A DNA stretch of 64,000 bases, from positions 6,844-70,843 of the forward strand of contig NZ_CAKQFJ010000011.1 in assembly GCF_934230905.1 (NCBI RefSeq), read 5' to 3'. The notes beneath the pieces are model-generated. The model was not told the DNA's origin. It was given only the letters and a program-made list of their open reading frames with translations, and did no database searches. This DNA is from an uncultured Veillonella sp. (GTDB lineage Bacteria > Bacillota > Negativicutes > Veillonellales > Veillonellaceae). The translations under genes were made by a program, and so were the position numbers. Positions 1-7,789 of the stretch are shown in pieces (position 1 is the stretch's first letter; every line of letters begins with the position of its first letter).

Positions 1-1
1 G

Positions 2-643
2 GAAGATATGGGGCGTAAAAAATATAGAAAATTTGTTAATCGTTTAGCTGATTCCCATGATTATGTACTTGTTGATTGTCCAGCAGGTATTGGTCGTGGC
101 CTTGAATCAATTATGGAATTAGCACATCGCTTTTTGATTGTGACGCAACCATTATGGGTTTCTTTACGAAACGCAGCACGAACTATTCAATTTTGTCGCG
201 AATATGGTCATCGTGATTATGCAGTCATATTTAATGCGGTTCATACTGATCGTGAGATGCCTAATATGTATGACATGCTAGATGCGTTAGGAGCTGAATA
301 CGTAGGCTCTATCTTGCCTTATGATATACAAATTTTAGATGAAACACAGGCGGGGCAGCTTATCCAAGATATACCAAAAGAATATCGACATATGTTGTCT
401 CCTGTAGTAGATTATATTATTTCGGGTGAAGCCTGGGATGAACAAGAAATTATTGATCGTTTTCAAGATATGACAGTAGTTAAGCCGACGAAAATTACTG
501 GAATGGGTACATTGGCACAATCTGTAGACGTAACTGATGCTGAGGATGATAATAGACAGGTGATATATACAAGCTCTTGGTCTACTAAACATCGACTTAT
601 TTCTGGTAAAGAAAGTATGTGGCGTCGTGTTCGTTTGAAGTAG
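2..643 (+). CDS. minD: MinD-like septum-site ATPase, 5' end cut by window edge
   Basis: This is the C-terminal part of a ParA/MinD-family ATPase that positions the division septum by controlling MinC at the membrane. The reading frame is open to the window edge and the Walker A P-loop is absent, so the true start lies upstream; the internal ATG at 8 is not a convincing start. The visible segment includes the VDCPAGIGRG Walker B-type region (around residues 23-32 counted from the ATG at 8) and the MinD-like IFNAVHTD and GSILPYD stretches. The tail ends in a basic, possibly amphipathic WRRVRLK, as expected for a membrane-targeting helix. rodA follows 7 nt later; no minE sits between them, although minE often follows minD. 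Another MinD/ParA paralogue is possible, but cell-shape context favours MinD. Confidence 0.82.
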   Translation, partial: EDMGRKKYRKFVNRLADSHDYVLVDCPAGIGRGLESIMELAHRFLIVTQPLWVSLRNAARTIQFCREYGHRDYAVIFNAVHTDREMPNMYDMLDALGAEYVGSILPYDIQILDETQAGQLIQDIPKEYRHMLSPVVDYIISGEAWDEQEIIDRFQDMTVVKPTKITGMGTLAQSVDVTDAEDDNRQVIYTSSWSTKHRLISGKESMWRRVRLK

Positions 644-650
644 GTGCAAT

Positions 651-1754
651 ATGTTACATAGAATTTGGCGTGACTGTGATTGGGTAATCATTATATGCAC
701 AGTGTTACTTGTTGCTATGGGCGTAGTTGCTATCGGTAGTGCTACCCATATAAATCAAACAGGACTTCACTTTTCAACATTGGTAGCAAAGCAACTGATT
801 TTTTTTGTTATTAATGTAGCACTTGTAATTGGCATTCAATTTATGGACTATCATAAATTAAGAGACTGGTCTAATGGTATATATATTCTGACAATTATTT
901 TGCTATTAGCGGTAGTGTTTGTGGGGACTTCGGCTCTAGGTGCACAGCGTTGGATTCAAGTAGGTCCAATTACGATTCAGCCATCAGAATTTTCAAAGTT
1001 ATTGATGATTATTTGTATGGCTAAAATGCTAGAGTCACGATATAACAAGTTGGATACATTTAAGTCTCTTCTTATACCTGTACTCTATGTAGGGGTACCA
1101 ATTTTACTAGTTTTCATGCAACCAGATTTGGGTACATCTCTAGTTTATATAGCTATTTTTATAGGGATGCTTTTTGTTTCTGGAATCCGATTGCGATTGG
1201 TTCGTATTATTGCTACGGTGGGGGTTTTGTTACTGCCGTTAGCTTGGTTTGTTTTGAAAGATTATCAAAAGCAACGTATTCTTGTATTTATGAATCCTGA
1301 TATTGATCCATTTGGATCTGGTTATCATATTATTCAATCAAAAATTGCTATTGGTTCCGGAACTATATTCGGTAAAGGTCTATTTAATGGAACACAAAGT
1401 CAATTAAACTTTTTACCAGAAAATCACACAGATTTTATTTTTTCTGTTATTGGTGAAGAGTTAGGTTTTATAGGATGCATCTTTGTGTTAATTCTATTAT
1501 TTATGCTCATTTATCGTAGTATAAAAGTAGCATACACTTGTAATGATCGATTTGGTATGTTATTGGCTACAGGTATTGGCTCTATGTTATGTTTTGAAGT
1601 ATTGATTAATGCTGGTATGACTATGGGAATTATGCCTGTTACAGGGATACCATTACCATTTATCAGTTATGGTGTTAGTGCATTGACAACTAATATGATA
1701 AGCATAGGTATTTTATTGAATATATCAATGCAGCGTACAAAATATATTTTTTAG
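651..1754 (+). CDS. rodA: RodA/FtsW-family SEDS peptidoglycan glycosyltransferase
   Basis: A polytopic membrane protein of 367 residues that polymerises lipid II into glycan strands, working with a class B penicillin-binding protein. SEDS hallmarks visible are GAQRWIQVGPITIQPSEFSKL near residues 100-120 and FLPENHTDFIFSVIGEELG near 260-280; the latter resembles RodA more than FtsW. The C-terminus has the conserved GIPLPFISYG loop. Length is normal for RodA. It lies 7 nt after minD and is probably cotranscribed with it. The elongation role (RodA) is inferred from motif details and MinD context; FtsW is the alternative. Confidence 0.88.
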   Translation: MLHRIWRDCDWVIIICTVLLVAMGVVAIGSATHINQTGLHFSTLVAKQLIFFVINVALVIGIQFMDYHKLRDWSNGIYILTIILLLAVVFVGTSALGAQRWIQVGPITIQPSEFSKLLMIICMAKMLESRYNKLDTFKSLLIPVLYVGVPILLVFMQPDLGTSLVYIAIFIGMLFVSGIRLRLVRIIATVGVLLLPLAWFVLKDYQKQRILVFMNPDIDPFGSGYHIIQSKIAIGSGTIFGKGLFNGTQSQLNFLPENHTDFIFSVIGEELGFIGCIFVLILLFMLIYRSIKVAYTCNDRFGMLLATGIGSMLCFEVLINAGMTMGIMPVTGIPLPFISYGVSALTTNMISIGILLNISMQRTKYIF

Positions 1755-1800
1755 TTAGGAATTGTTTTGAAAGAAGTCTTTCATAAAAGACGGAGGATGT

Positions 1801-3684
1801 ATGGTTCAATTAGATACGTCATGGTTACAACATGTCCAAAAGCCAGCCCGTTATACAGGTGGTGAATATAACAGTATAGTGAAAAATCATGATACTGTTG
1901 ATGTAACTATGGCGCTAGGATTTCCTGATGTATATGAAGTGGCTATGAGTCACCTAGGCATCAAAATTTTATATGGTTTAGTTAATCGTCGTGATGATGC
2001 AGTAGCAGAACGCGTATTTGCTCCATGGCACGATATGGAAGAGGAAATGCGCAAACGAAATATACCGTTGTTCTCCTTAGAAACACGTACGCCTGTAAAG
2101 GAGTTTGATGTACTTGCTTTTACACTACAATATGAGATGAGTTTTACCAATATTCTTAATATGTTGGATTTAGCGGGCATTCCTATGTATGCTAAAGATC
2201 GTGATATGGATTTTCCATTGCTTGTATGTGGTGGTCCTTGTGCCTATAATGTGGAGCCTATTGCAGATTTTTTTGATGTTGTTTCTCTTGGTGAATCTGA
2301 AGAGTGGGGCGATGAATTTATTGATCTTCTCAAAGCAGAAAAAGCAAAGGGATTCCCTGGTGGTAAGGAAGCATTTTTGCGAAAAGCATCTCAAATTCCT
2401 GGTACCTATTGTCCTGCGTTATATGATGTAGAATATACAGAACATGGAGATTTTAAATCCATTAATCCCCGATTTGAAGATGTACCTGCTACAATTCAAA
2501 AACGTATTATAGAAGATGTTGAAAACGTATTTTTCCCGACAAAACCGGTGGTACCATTTTTAGATATCGTTCATGACCGTGCTGTTCTTGAATTATTCCG
2601 TGGCTGTACACGGGGGTGTCGTTTCTGTCAGGCTGGTATGCTATATCGTCCTGTTCGTGAACGAACACCAGAACGATTGTTAGAAATAGCAAAAGAAACG
2701 ATTGCTAATACTGGTTATAATGAAATTTCTTTAATGAGTTTAAGTTCTGCTGATTACTCTAAATTGCCAGAATTAGTAGATATGCTTATGGAAGAGTTTA
2801 AAGATAAACAGGTAAGTGTTAGTTTACCATCATTACGTATTGATAGTTTTTCTATTGATATTGCTAAGAAAGTACAACAAGTACGTAAGAGTGGGCTTAC
2901 CTTTGCTCCAGAAGCAGGTTCTCAGCGGATGCGTGATGTTATTAATAAAGGTGTTAGCGAAGAAGATTTGCTAGCAGCATGTACGAATGCCTTTAAATCA
3001 GGATGGAATACGGTGAAGCTTTACTTTATGATGGGCTTACCAACTGAAACTGATGAGGACTTGGCAGGTATTGCTAACCTTGCGTATAAGGTACTCGATT
3101 TGCACCGTGATATTACAGGTAAGCGCAATGGTAGCGTAACTGTTAGTGTGTCGTTCTTCGTACCAAAAACACATTCTCCATATCAGTGGTATGGTCAACA
3201 GGATGTAGAAGAAATTCATCGTAAGCAGAAATATTTAAAATCACTTATTAATAACCGAAATATCTCCTATCATTATCATGATGGATATACTGGTTATATG
3301 GAGGCTGTATTTGCCCGTGGAGACCGTAGATTATCTAAGGTATTAGTAGAAGCGTGGAATCTAGGTTGTAAGTTTGACGGTTGGACTGAGTTCTTTAGTT
3401 ATGAAACTTGGTTAAAAGCTTTTGAAAACTGTGGCGTTGACCCTGCGTATTATGCACGTCGCACTCGTGATTTTGATGAACCATTACCTTGGGATCATTT
3501 GGATTGTACTGTGAGCAAGGCGTTTTTAAAACGCGAATGGGAACAAGCTGTTGCTGAAAAGATAACACCAGATTGCCGTCGTGGACCATGTAAGGGCTGT
3601 AATGTATGCCCTGAATTGGATACGGCTATTGTAGATTATAAGGAGGGTGGCAGAGTTGAAAAAATTACGTTTGGCCTTACATAA
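1801..3684 (+). CDS. TIGR03960-type radical SAM protein
   Basis: A 627-residue radical SAM protein. The N-terminal part (residues 1-200) resembles the B12-binding-like domain of the family called TIGR03960, and the radical SAM core follows with the CX3CX2C cluster motif CTRGCRFC near residue 269. The C-terminus holds extra cysteines (CRRGPCKGCNVCPE) that could bind another Fe-S cluster. Its start is an ATG preceded by CGGAGG. The coding end overlaps the DUF2344 gene, a partner often fused or adjacent to it in clostridia and related bacteria. The biochemical reaction is unknown; position next to RNase E/G suggests, but does not show, an RNA-related role. Confidence 0.85.
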   Translation: MVQLDTSWLQHVQKPARYTGGEYNSIVKNHDTVDVTMALGFPDVYEVAMSHLGIKILYGLVNRRDDAVAERVFAPWHDMEEEMRKRNIPLFSLETRTPVKEFDVLAFTLQYEMSFTNILNMLDLAGIPMYAKDRDMDFPLLVCGGPCAYNVEPIADFFDVVSLGESEEWGDEFIDLLKAEKAKGFPGGKEAFLRKASQIPGTYCPALYDVEYTEHGDFKSINPRFEDVPATIQKRIIEDVENVFFPTKPVVPFLDIVHDRAVLELFRGCTRGCRFCQAGMLYRPVRERTPERLLEIAKETIANTGYNEISLMSLSSADYSKLPELVDMLMEEFKDKQVSVSLPSLRIDSFSIDIAKKVQQVRKSGLTFAPEAGSQRMRDVINKGVSEEDLLAACTNAFKSGWNTVKLYFMMGLPTETDEDLAGIANLAYKVLDLHRDITGKRNGSVTVSVSFFVPKTHSPYQWYGQQDVEEIHRKQKYLKSLINNRNISYHYHDGYTGYMEAVFARGDRRLSKVLVEAWNLGCKFDGWTEFFSYETWLKAFENCGVDPAYYARRTRDFDEPLPWDHLDCTVSKAFLKREWEQAVAEKITPDCRRGPCKGCNVCPELDTAIVDYKEGGRVEKITFGLT

Positions 3685-4351
3685 AGGCGAAGAGTTACGA
3701 TTCTTGTCGCATCTCGATTTTGCGCAAGCCGTAGAGCGAATGATTCGCCGTGCAAACATTAAAATGGCCTATTCTGAGGGCTTTAATCCGCATATGAAAA
3801 TTAGTTTTTCTTCTGCATTGGCATTAGGTGTAACGGCAGAAGCAGAATATATTGATATGGATGTGTTGGAAGATGATAGCTTAGAGTCTATCATGGCGCG
3901 ATTAAATGCAGTGGCTCCTCGTGGACTTGAGGTCCTAGATGGTAAGATTATGCCTGATAAGGTTAAAAAAATGATGGCTATTTGCAATTATGCAATTTAC
4001 GAAGTAACTGGACCTGTCACAGAACAGGATGTGGATTGGGGAGCTTTACTCAAGCCTTTCAATGAAGCTGGTGAAATTTCTTATGAAAAGGTTACCCCTA
4101 AAAAGACTCGTATTATCGATGTGAAGGAATTTGTAAAAGAACCGATTATAGCATCTGTAAAAGATGGTATAGTTACCCTTACTATGGGAATTGGTATTTA
4201 TCCACAAGGTACTATAAAACCAAGTGAAGTATGGGATCTTGGTAAAAATCAATATAATTGGCCTATTACTTCTAGTTATGAAATTCATCGTAAAGCAATT
4301 ATGGTAGAAAACGAAGATGGTCGTTTTACTCCACTAGATATTAATTATTAG
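3656..4351 (+). CDS. DUF2344 / TIGR03936-family protein
   Basis: About 231 residues, beginning KKLRLALHKGEELRFLSHLDFAQ, the typical opening of the TIGR03936/DUF2344 family encoded beside TIGR03960 radical SAM proteins. I prefer the TTG at 3656 as start: an AAGGAGG ribosome-binding site at 3640-3646 lies 9 nt before it, whereas the in-frame GTG at 3647 directly touches that site. The gene overlaps the radical SAM gene by about 29 nt, implying translational coupling. FNPHMKISFSSALALG is a family-conserved block. Function is unknown; a joint role in RNA modification with its neighbour is only inference. Confidence 0.82.
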   Translation: MKKLRLALHKGEELRFLSHLDFAQAVERMIRRANIKMAYSEGFNPHMKISFSSALALGVTAEAEYIDMDVLEDDSLESIMARLNAVAPRGLEVLDGKIMPDKVKKMMAICNYAIYEVTGPVTEQDVDWGALLKPFNEAGEISYEKVTPKKTRIIDVKEFVKEPIIASVKDGIVTLTMGIGIYPQGTIKPSEVWDLGKNQYNWPITSSYEIHRKAIMVENEDGRFTPLDINY

Positions 4352-4428
4352 TGTTAATTTTTTAGATTAGAGCTAAGCGTTTTATTACAATATTTTGAAT
4401 CTGAACTATATAGGAAGGGAGGGAAAAG

Positions 4429-5856
4429 ATGCATAAAATTTTAGTTAATGTTATGCGTGAGGAAATTCGCATGGCCGTCATTGATGAGAATGAACAGCTA
4501 ATTGATTTTGTTTTGGAACGTACCGATGAGTTTCATATGGCAAACCACATATACAAGGGTACTGTTAAAAATGTATTGAATGGAATGCAAGCTGCTTTCG
4601 TAGATATTGGAGGCTCGCAAAATGCCTATTTAAACCTCCAACAAGGTAAGGAACAGAAAATATTACCGCGCTTATCTGTGGGACAACAAATCCTCGTTCA
4701 AGTGGTGAAAGAAGAAATGCTTGGTAAGGGGGCACGCGTTACAGCCGATGTAAGCTTAGCGGGACGATTTATGGTGTTACTACCATACTCTGAAGGTATG
4801 CATATTTCTAAAAAGATTACCGATGAATTTGTACGTGCTAAATTGCAAGAGTTGGCAGCTCCTTATGTGAAAGAAGGTTGTGGATTTATTATCCGCACTG
4901 CGGCTGCTAAGGCTAGTGCAGAAGAAATTGCTCGCGATATGGATTACTTGTGGCGTACTTGGCAACATGTATTAAAACGTTTTAAAGTTGCTAAAAGTGG
5001 GACAGACCTATACAGTGATGCGGATTTTTGGTTTCGCCTTGTGCGCGATTATGCACATCGTAATGTAGAGGAAATTATCGTCGATTCCGACATGGGGGAA
5101 TCCCGACTATTAGATCTTTTAGGTCATGGGCCTACATCGCAACAAATCAAAGTAACACGCCATCGAGATAGTATGCCTATTTTTAAAGCGAATCACATTG
5201 AACCTCAATTAGAGGATCTTATCTCTCGTGATATTAATCTTCCTTCTGGTGGTTCTATTCGTATCGATCATACGGAGGCCCTTACTGTATTTGATGTGAA
5301 CTCGGCTCACTATACTGGCAAATCTAACAAACTAGAAGATCTAGCTTTCACAGTTAATAAAGAGGCGGCCAAAGAAATCTGTCGCCAACTACGCTTGCGC
5401 GATATAGGAGGTATTATTGTTGTTGATTTTATCGATATGAAAGATAAAGAGCATCAACAAGAGCTCCTCAAATTGTTGAGTGCACAGGCTAAACTAGATA
5501 AGATGAAAACCGTTGTCTGTGGTATTAGTTCGCTTGGATTAGTAGAAATGACTCGAAAACGGGCACGCCAAGGTTTACAAACATTGATGTTTGATACTTG
5601 CCCTCAATGTGGGGGCACAGGCTATATGCTGTCTGGTAGAACTGTGTATATGCAGATTGTACGTCGTATTCGTGAGTTATTTAAGTCTGGACGTATTAAG
5701 TCTAATCTAGAAATCGAAGTTCATCCTGAAGTGGCTCAGTATTTGACGAAATCTGTTCTTGAAGATTTAGGAAACTCTATTGGTCGTAGCATTTCCATCG
5801 TTGTCAATCCACAAATTAGTAGAGAAGGGTATTCCTTGATGGCTGTAGCTGAATAA
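4429..5856 (+). CDS. rng: Ribonuclease E/G family endoribonuclease
   Basis: A 475-residue RNase G-like protein that cleaves single-stranded AU-rich RNA during rRNA maturation and mRNA decay. It has an N-terminal S1 domain (about residues 35-120), the catalytic DNase I-like domain with FDVNS (around residue 288) and VVDFIDM (around 330) supplying magnesium-binding acids, and the CPQCGGTG zinc-link motif near residue 395. It lacks the long degradosome scaffold of RNase E, so RNase G is the better name. A strong GGAAGGGAGG site precedes its ATG. Its position ahead of rplU-rpmA is also seen in other Firmicutes. Confidence 0.93.
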   Translation: MHKILVNVMREEIRMAVIDENEQLIDFVLERTDEFHMANHIYKGTVKNVLNGMQAAFVDIGGSQNAYLNLQQGKEQKILPRLSVGQQILVQVVKEEMLGKGARVTADVSLAGRFMVLLPYSEGMHISKKITDEFVRAKLQELAAPYVKEGCGFIIRTAAAKASAEEIARDMDYLWRTWQHVLKRFKVAKSGTDLYSDADFWFRLVRDYAHRNVEEIIVDSDMGESRLLDLLGHGPTSQQIKVTRHRDSMPIFKANHIEPQLEDLISRDINLPSGGSIRIDHTEALTVFDVNSAHYTGKSNKLEDLAFTVNKEAAKEICRQLRLRDIGGIIVVDFIDMKDKEHQQELLKLLSAQAKLDKMKTVVCGISSLGLVEMTRKRARQGLQTLMFDTCPQCGGTGYMLSGRTVYMQIVRRIRELFKSGRIKSNLEIEVHPEVAQYLTKSVLEDLGNSIGRSISIVVNPQISREGYSLMAVAE

Positions 5857-5889
5857 GTAAGTAGTTTAGTTTGTTGATAGGTGAGTATC

Positions 5890-6465
5890 GTGTCTGTTAT
5901 TGAAATTATATTAATCAGTATTGGTCTAGCCATGGATGCATTTGGTGTATCTATCGGTAAAGGTTTGACTATGCCTGTCGGAGAGAATGGTCGGAAAGTG
6001 ACCTTAGCGTTTCTGTTTGGTCTCTTTCAGTTCCTTATGCCTATAATTGGATGGCTTATAGGTCGTCAATTTATCGATATTATCTCTGAGTGGGATCATT
6101 GGATTATCTTTGGTCTGCTTGGCTATCTTGGTATTGCTATGATACGAGAAGGACTTAGCGATGAAACTGATGAAGACGATGATAAGCAATTTCTCGGTGC
6201 TTGGGAAATGATGATGTTATCCGTTGCAACAAGCTTAGATGCGATGGCCGTAGGTTTGACCTTTGCTTTTTTACCAATCGATGTATGGGAAGCATCGATA
6301 ATGATTGGTGTTATTACCTTTGGTATATCTTTAATTGGGGTATATTTAGGTAAATTCATGGGGCAATTCGTTGGAAAATATGCAGACATACTGGGTGGGG
6401 GCGTCCTAATTCTTATCGGGACGAAGATACTCTTGCAACACCTTGGGATTATCGGAGAATTTTAA
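5890..6465 (+). CDS. mntP: Manganese efflux pump MntP
   Basis: A six-helix membrane protein of about 191 residues that exports Mn2+. The two internal repeats are visible through the conserved aspartates in SIGLAMDAFGVSIGKG near the N-terminus and ATSLDAMAVGLTFAF near residue 120. I chose the GTG at 5890, with AGGTGA at 5879-5884 as ribosome-binding site (5-nt spacing); the GTG at 5881 is the alternative and would overlap that site. No yybP-ykoY manganese riboswitch is visible upstream, where only 24-33 nt separate it from rng. Confidence 0.9.
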   Translation: MSVIEIILISIGLAMDAFGVSIGKGLTMPVGENGRKVTLAFLFGLFQFLMPIIGWLIGRQFIDIISEWDHWIIFGLLGYLGIAMIREGLSDETDEDDDKQFLGAWEMMMLSVATSLDAMAVGLTFAFLPIDVWEASIMIGVITFGISLIGVYLGKFMGQFVGKYADILGGGVLILIGTKILLQHLGIIGEF

Positions 6466-6518
6466 AGGTTGTATATATGAAAATATCAGAAACTGAGCGT
6501 ATGTTAAGGGATTTGTAT

Positions 6519-6547
6519 TTGACATGGATGTGTAAATACGATATACT
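6519..6547 (+). promoter_or_regulatory. Sigma-70-type promoter of rplU operon
   Basis: A near-consensus pair: TTGACA at 6519-6524 and TATACT at 6542-6547, separated by 17 nt. It lies just upstream of the L21 leader, so the transcript should begin near 6554. Confidence 0.85.
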
Positions 6548-6561
6548 ATATCAGTATTAGT

Positions 6562-6650
6562 TCGGTTTACTGAACTTTGCAATCCGCGTGAAGCAGGTTT
6601 AAACGCCCGACCGATGTTCGGGTCGGGATACCGAATTCAGCGAGTTCGAT
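6562..6650 (+). promoter_or_regulatory. Ribosomal protein L21 leader RNA
   Basis: The untranslated leader of rplU contains the sequence TTTGCAATCCGCGTGAAGCAGG followed by a hairpin with arms CCCGACC (6606-6612) and GGTCGGG, matching what I recall of the L21 leader family found before rplU in Firmicutes. It lies between a strong promoter and the AAGGAGGTG ribosome-binding site. By analogy it mediates autoregulation by a ribosomal protein; this has not been inferred from anything beyond sequence and position. Confidence 0.75.
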
Positions 6651-6667
6651 AACAAGGAGGTGTTCTC

Positions 6668-6979
6668 ATGTACGCAATTATTAAAACTGGTGGTAAACAA
6701 TATCGCGTTGCTGAAGGCGATGTAATTACTATCGAAAAATTGGAAGCAGCTGCTAACGATTCCGTAACATTCGAAGAAGTTTTGACTGTAGTGAATGACG
6801 GCGACGTTAAAGTTGGCGCTCCTCTTGTAAACGGTGCAAAAGTTACAGGTACAGTTCTTGAACATGGTAAAGGTAAAAAAGTTTTAGTATTCAAATACAA
6901 AGCTAAATCCAACTACCGTCGTCGTCAAGGCCATCGTCAACCGTTCACAAAAGTTCGTATTGAATCTATCCAAGCTTAA
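6668..6979 (+). CDS. rplU: 50S ribosomal protein L21
   Basis: L21 binds 23S rRNA in the large subunit. The 103-residue length and the opening [18 protein letters not shown] are diagnostic, and the end [22 protein letters not shown] is the conserved RNA-binding C-terminus. An AAGGAGGTG site precedes the ATG. It heads the rplU-prp-rpmA operon and is controlled by the leader immediately upstream. Confidence 0.98.
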   Translation: MYAIIKTGGKQYRVAEGDVITIEKLEAAANDSVTFEEVLTVVNDGDVKVGAPLVNGAKVTGTVLEHGKGKKVLVFKYKAKSNYRRRQGHRQPFTKVRIESIQA

Positions 6980-6981
6980 TT

Positions 6982-7296
6982 ATGGTTTCCATTGGAATCC
7001 AACGGAACGAGGATGACCAAATTGTTGGTTGTCACATGTCCGGTCATGCAGGATATGATGAACATGGCTATGATATAGTGTGTGCTGCAGTTTCTGTACT
7101 GTCTGCCACAACCATGTTGGGACTTACTAAAATTGCTCGCCAACAAGGTGAGTTTTCTAATAGTGAAGGCCAATGTGATATGGTCCTCTCTGGTGAGATA
7201 ACCCAGAGTGGTCAGGATATATTAAATACTATGCTTCTCGGACTAGAAGAAATTAGTAAACAATATCCAGAGTTTGTCCAAATACACAAAATATAG
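6982..7296 (+). CDS. prp: Ribosomal-processing cysteine protease Prp
   Basis: A 104-residue protease that removes the N-terminal extension of ribosomal protein L27 in Firmicutes and relatives. The family catalytic pair is visible: His in SGHAGYDEHG near residue 22 and Cys in DIVCAAVSVL near residue 34. It starts 2 nt after rplU and is followed at once by rpmA, the usual rplU-prp-rpmA order. The L27 encoded next has the matching cleavable N-terminus, so enzyme and substrate are encoded together. Confidence 0.93.
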   Translation: MVSIGIQRNEDDQIVGCHMSGHAGYDEHGYDIVCAAVSVLSATTMLGLTKIARQQGEFSNSEGQCDMVLSGEITQSGQDILNTMLLGLEEISKQYPEFVQIHKI

Positions 7297-7308
7297 GAGG
7301 TGAACTAC

Positions 7309-7593
7309 ATGTTTACTTTTGATTTGCAATTGTTCGCACATAAAAAAGGTGTGTCCAGTACTCGTAACGGTCGTGATAGTGAATCTAAACGTCTTGGTGT
7401 TAAATGCCATGATGGTTCCATCGTAAAGAGCGGTAACATCATCGTTCGTCAACGTGGTACTCACTTCCATCCTGGTACTAACGTAGGTATCGGTAAAGAT
7501 GACACTTTATTTGCTCTTGTGCCTGGTAAAGTAGCATTTGAACGTGCTGGTCGTTATAACCGTAAAGTTAGCGTATACCCTGTAGAAGCTTAA
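7309..7593 (+). CDS. rpmA: 50S ribosomal protein L27 (with Prp-cleaved N-terminus)
   Basis: L27, 94 residues, whose N-terminus reaches the peptidyl-transferase centre. The start is the ATG at 7309, 8 nt after AGGAGG (7295-7300); the upstream in-frame GTG at 7300 overlaps that site and is rejected. The protein begins [14 protein letters not shown]: the FDLQLF segment ahead of AHKKG is the short extension that Prp removes, and prp lies just upstream. The next gene is hydG rather than the obg GTPase that often follows rpmA. Confidence 0.97.
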   Translation: MFTFDLQLFAHKKGVSSTRNGRDSESKRLGVKCHDGSIVKSGNIIVRQRGTHFHPGTNVGIGKDDTLFALVPGKVAFERAGRYNRKVSVYPVEA

Positions 7594-7607
7594 TTTTACT
7601 GATTATT

Positions 7608-7641
7608 AATCCCTAGTGGTTTATCCACTAGGGATTTTTTT
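7608..7641 (+). terminator. Rho-independent terminator of rplU-prp-rpmA
   Basis: Perfect 12-bp stem, AATCCCTAGTGG (7608-7619) pairing with CCACTAGGGATT (7625-7636), loop of 5 nt, followed by a T run to 7641. Confidence 0.93.
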
Positions 7642-7682
7642 GTATATATATTTTAAATTCCTATGCTTTTTAGTAGGAATAG

Positions 7683-7691
7683 TGGTATACT
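7683..7691 (+). promoter_or_regulatory. Extended -10 promoter for hydG
   Basis: TGG followed by TATACT at 7686-7691 gives an extended -10 element; no good -35 is visible 17 nt upstream. It implies a transcript starting near 7698 with a leader of about 90 nt before hydG. Confidence 0.6.
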
Positions 7692-7776
7692 TAGTACAGT
7701 ATCAGTGAAAGAACACTAAAATGGTGATGATATACTTTCACAGACCTAAATGGTGGACGTGATCACCGGAAAGATT
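7692..7776 (+). promoter_or_regulatory. Unassigned structured leader of hydG
   Basis: The leader can fold into a hairpin with outer arms GTGAAAG (about 7707-7713) and CTTTCAC (about 7735-7741) enclosing CACT/GGTG, followed by a second element, GGTG...CACC (about 7752-7768). The two halves resemble each other (CACTAAAATGGTGATGAT and ACCTAAATGGTGGACGTGAT). I could not match it to a riboswitch class I know. A regulatory function is inference. Confidence 0.4.
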
Positions 7777-7789
7777 TGAGGTAAGTACT

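Noticed and set aside
335..700. Antisense and out-of-frame open reading frames such as the minus-strand frame at 335-700
   Set aside because: They lie within well-supported genes and lack ribosome-binding sites or recognisable protein features.
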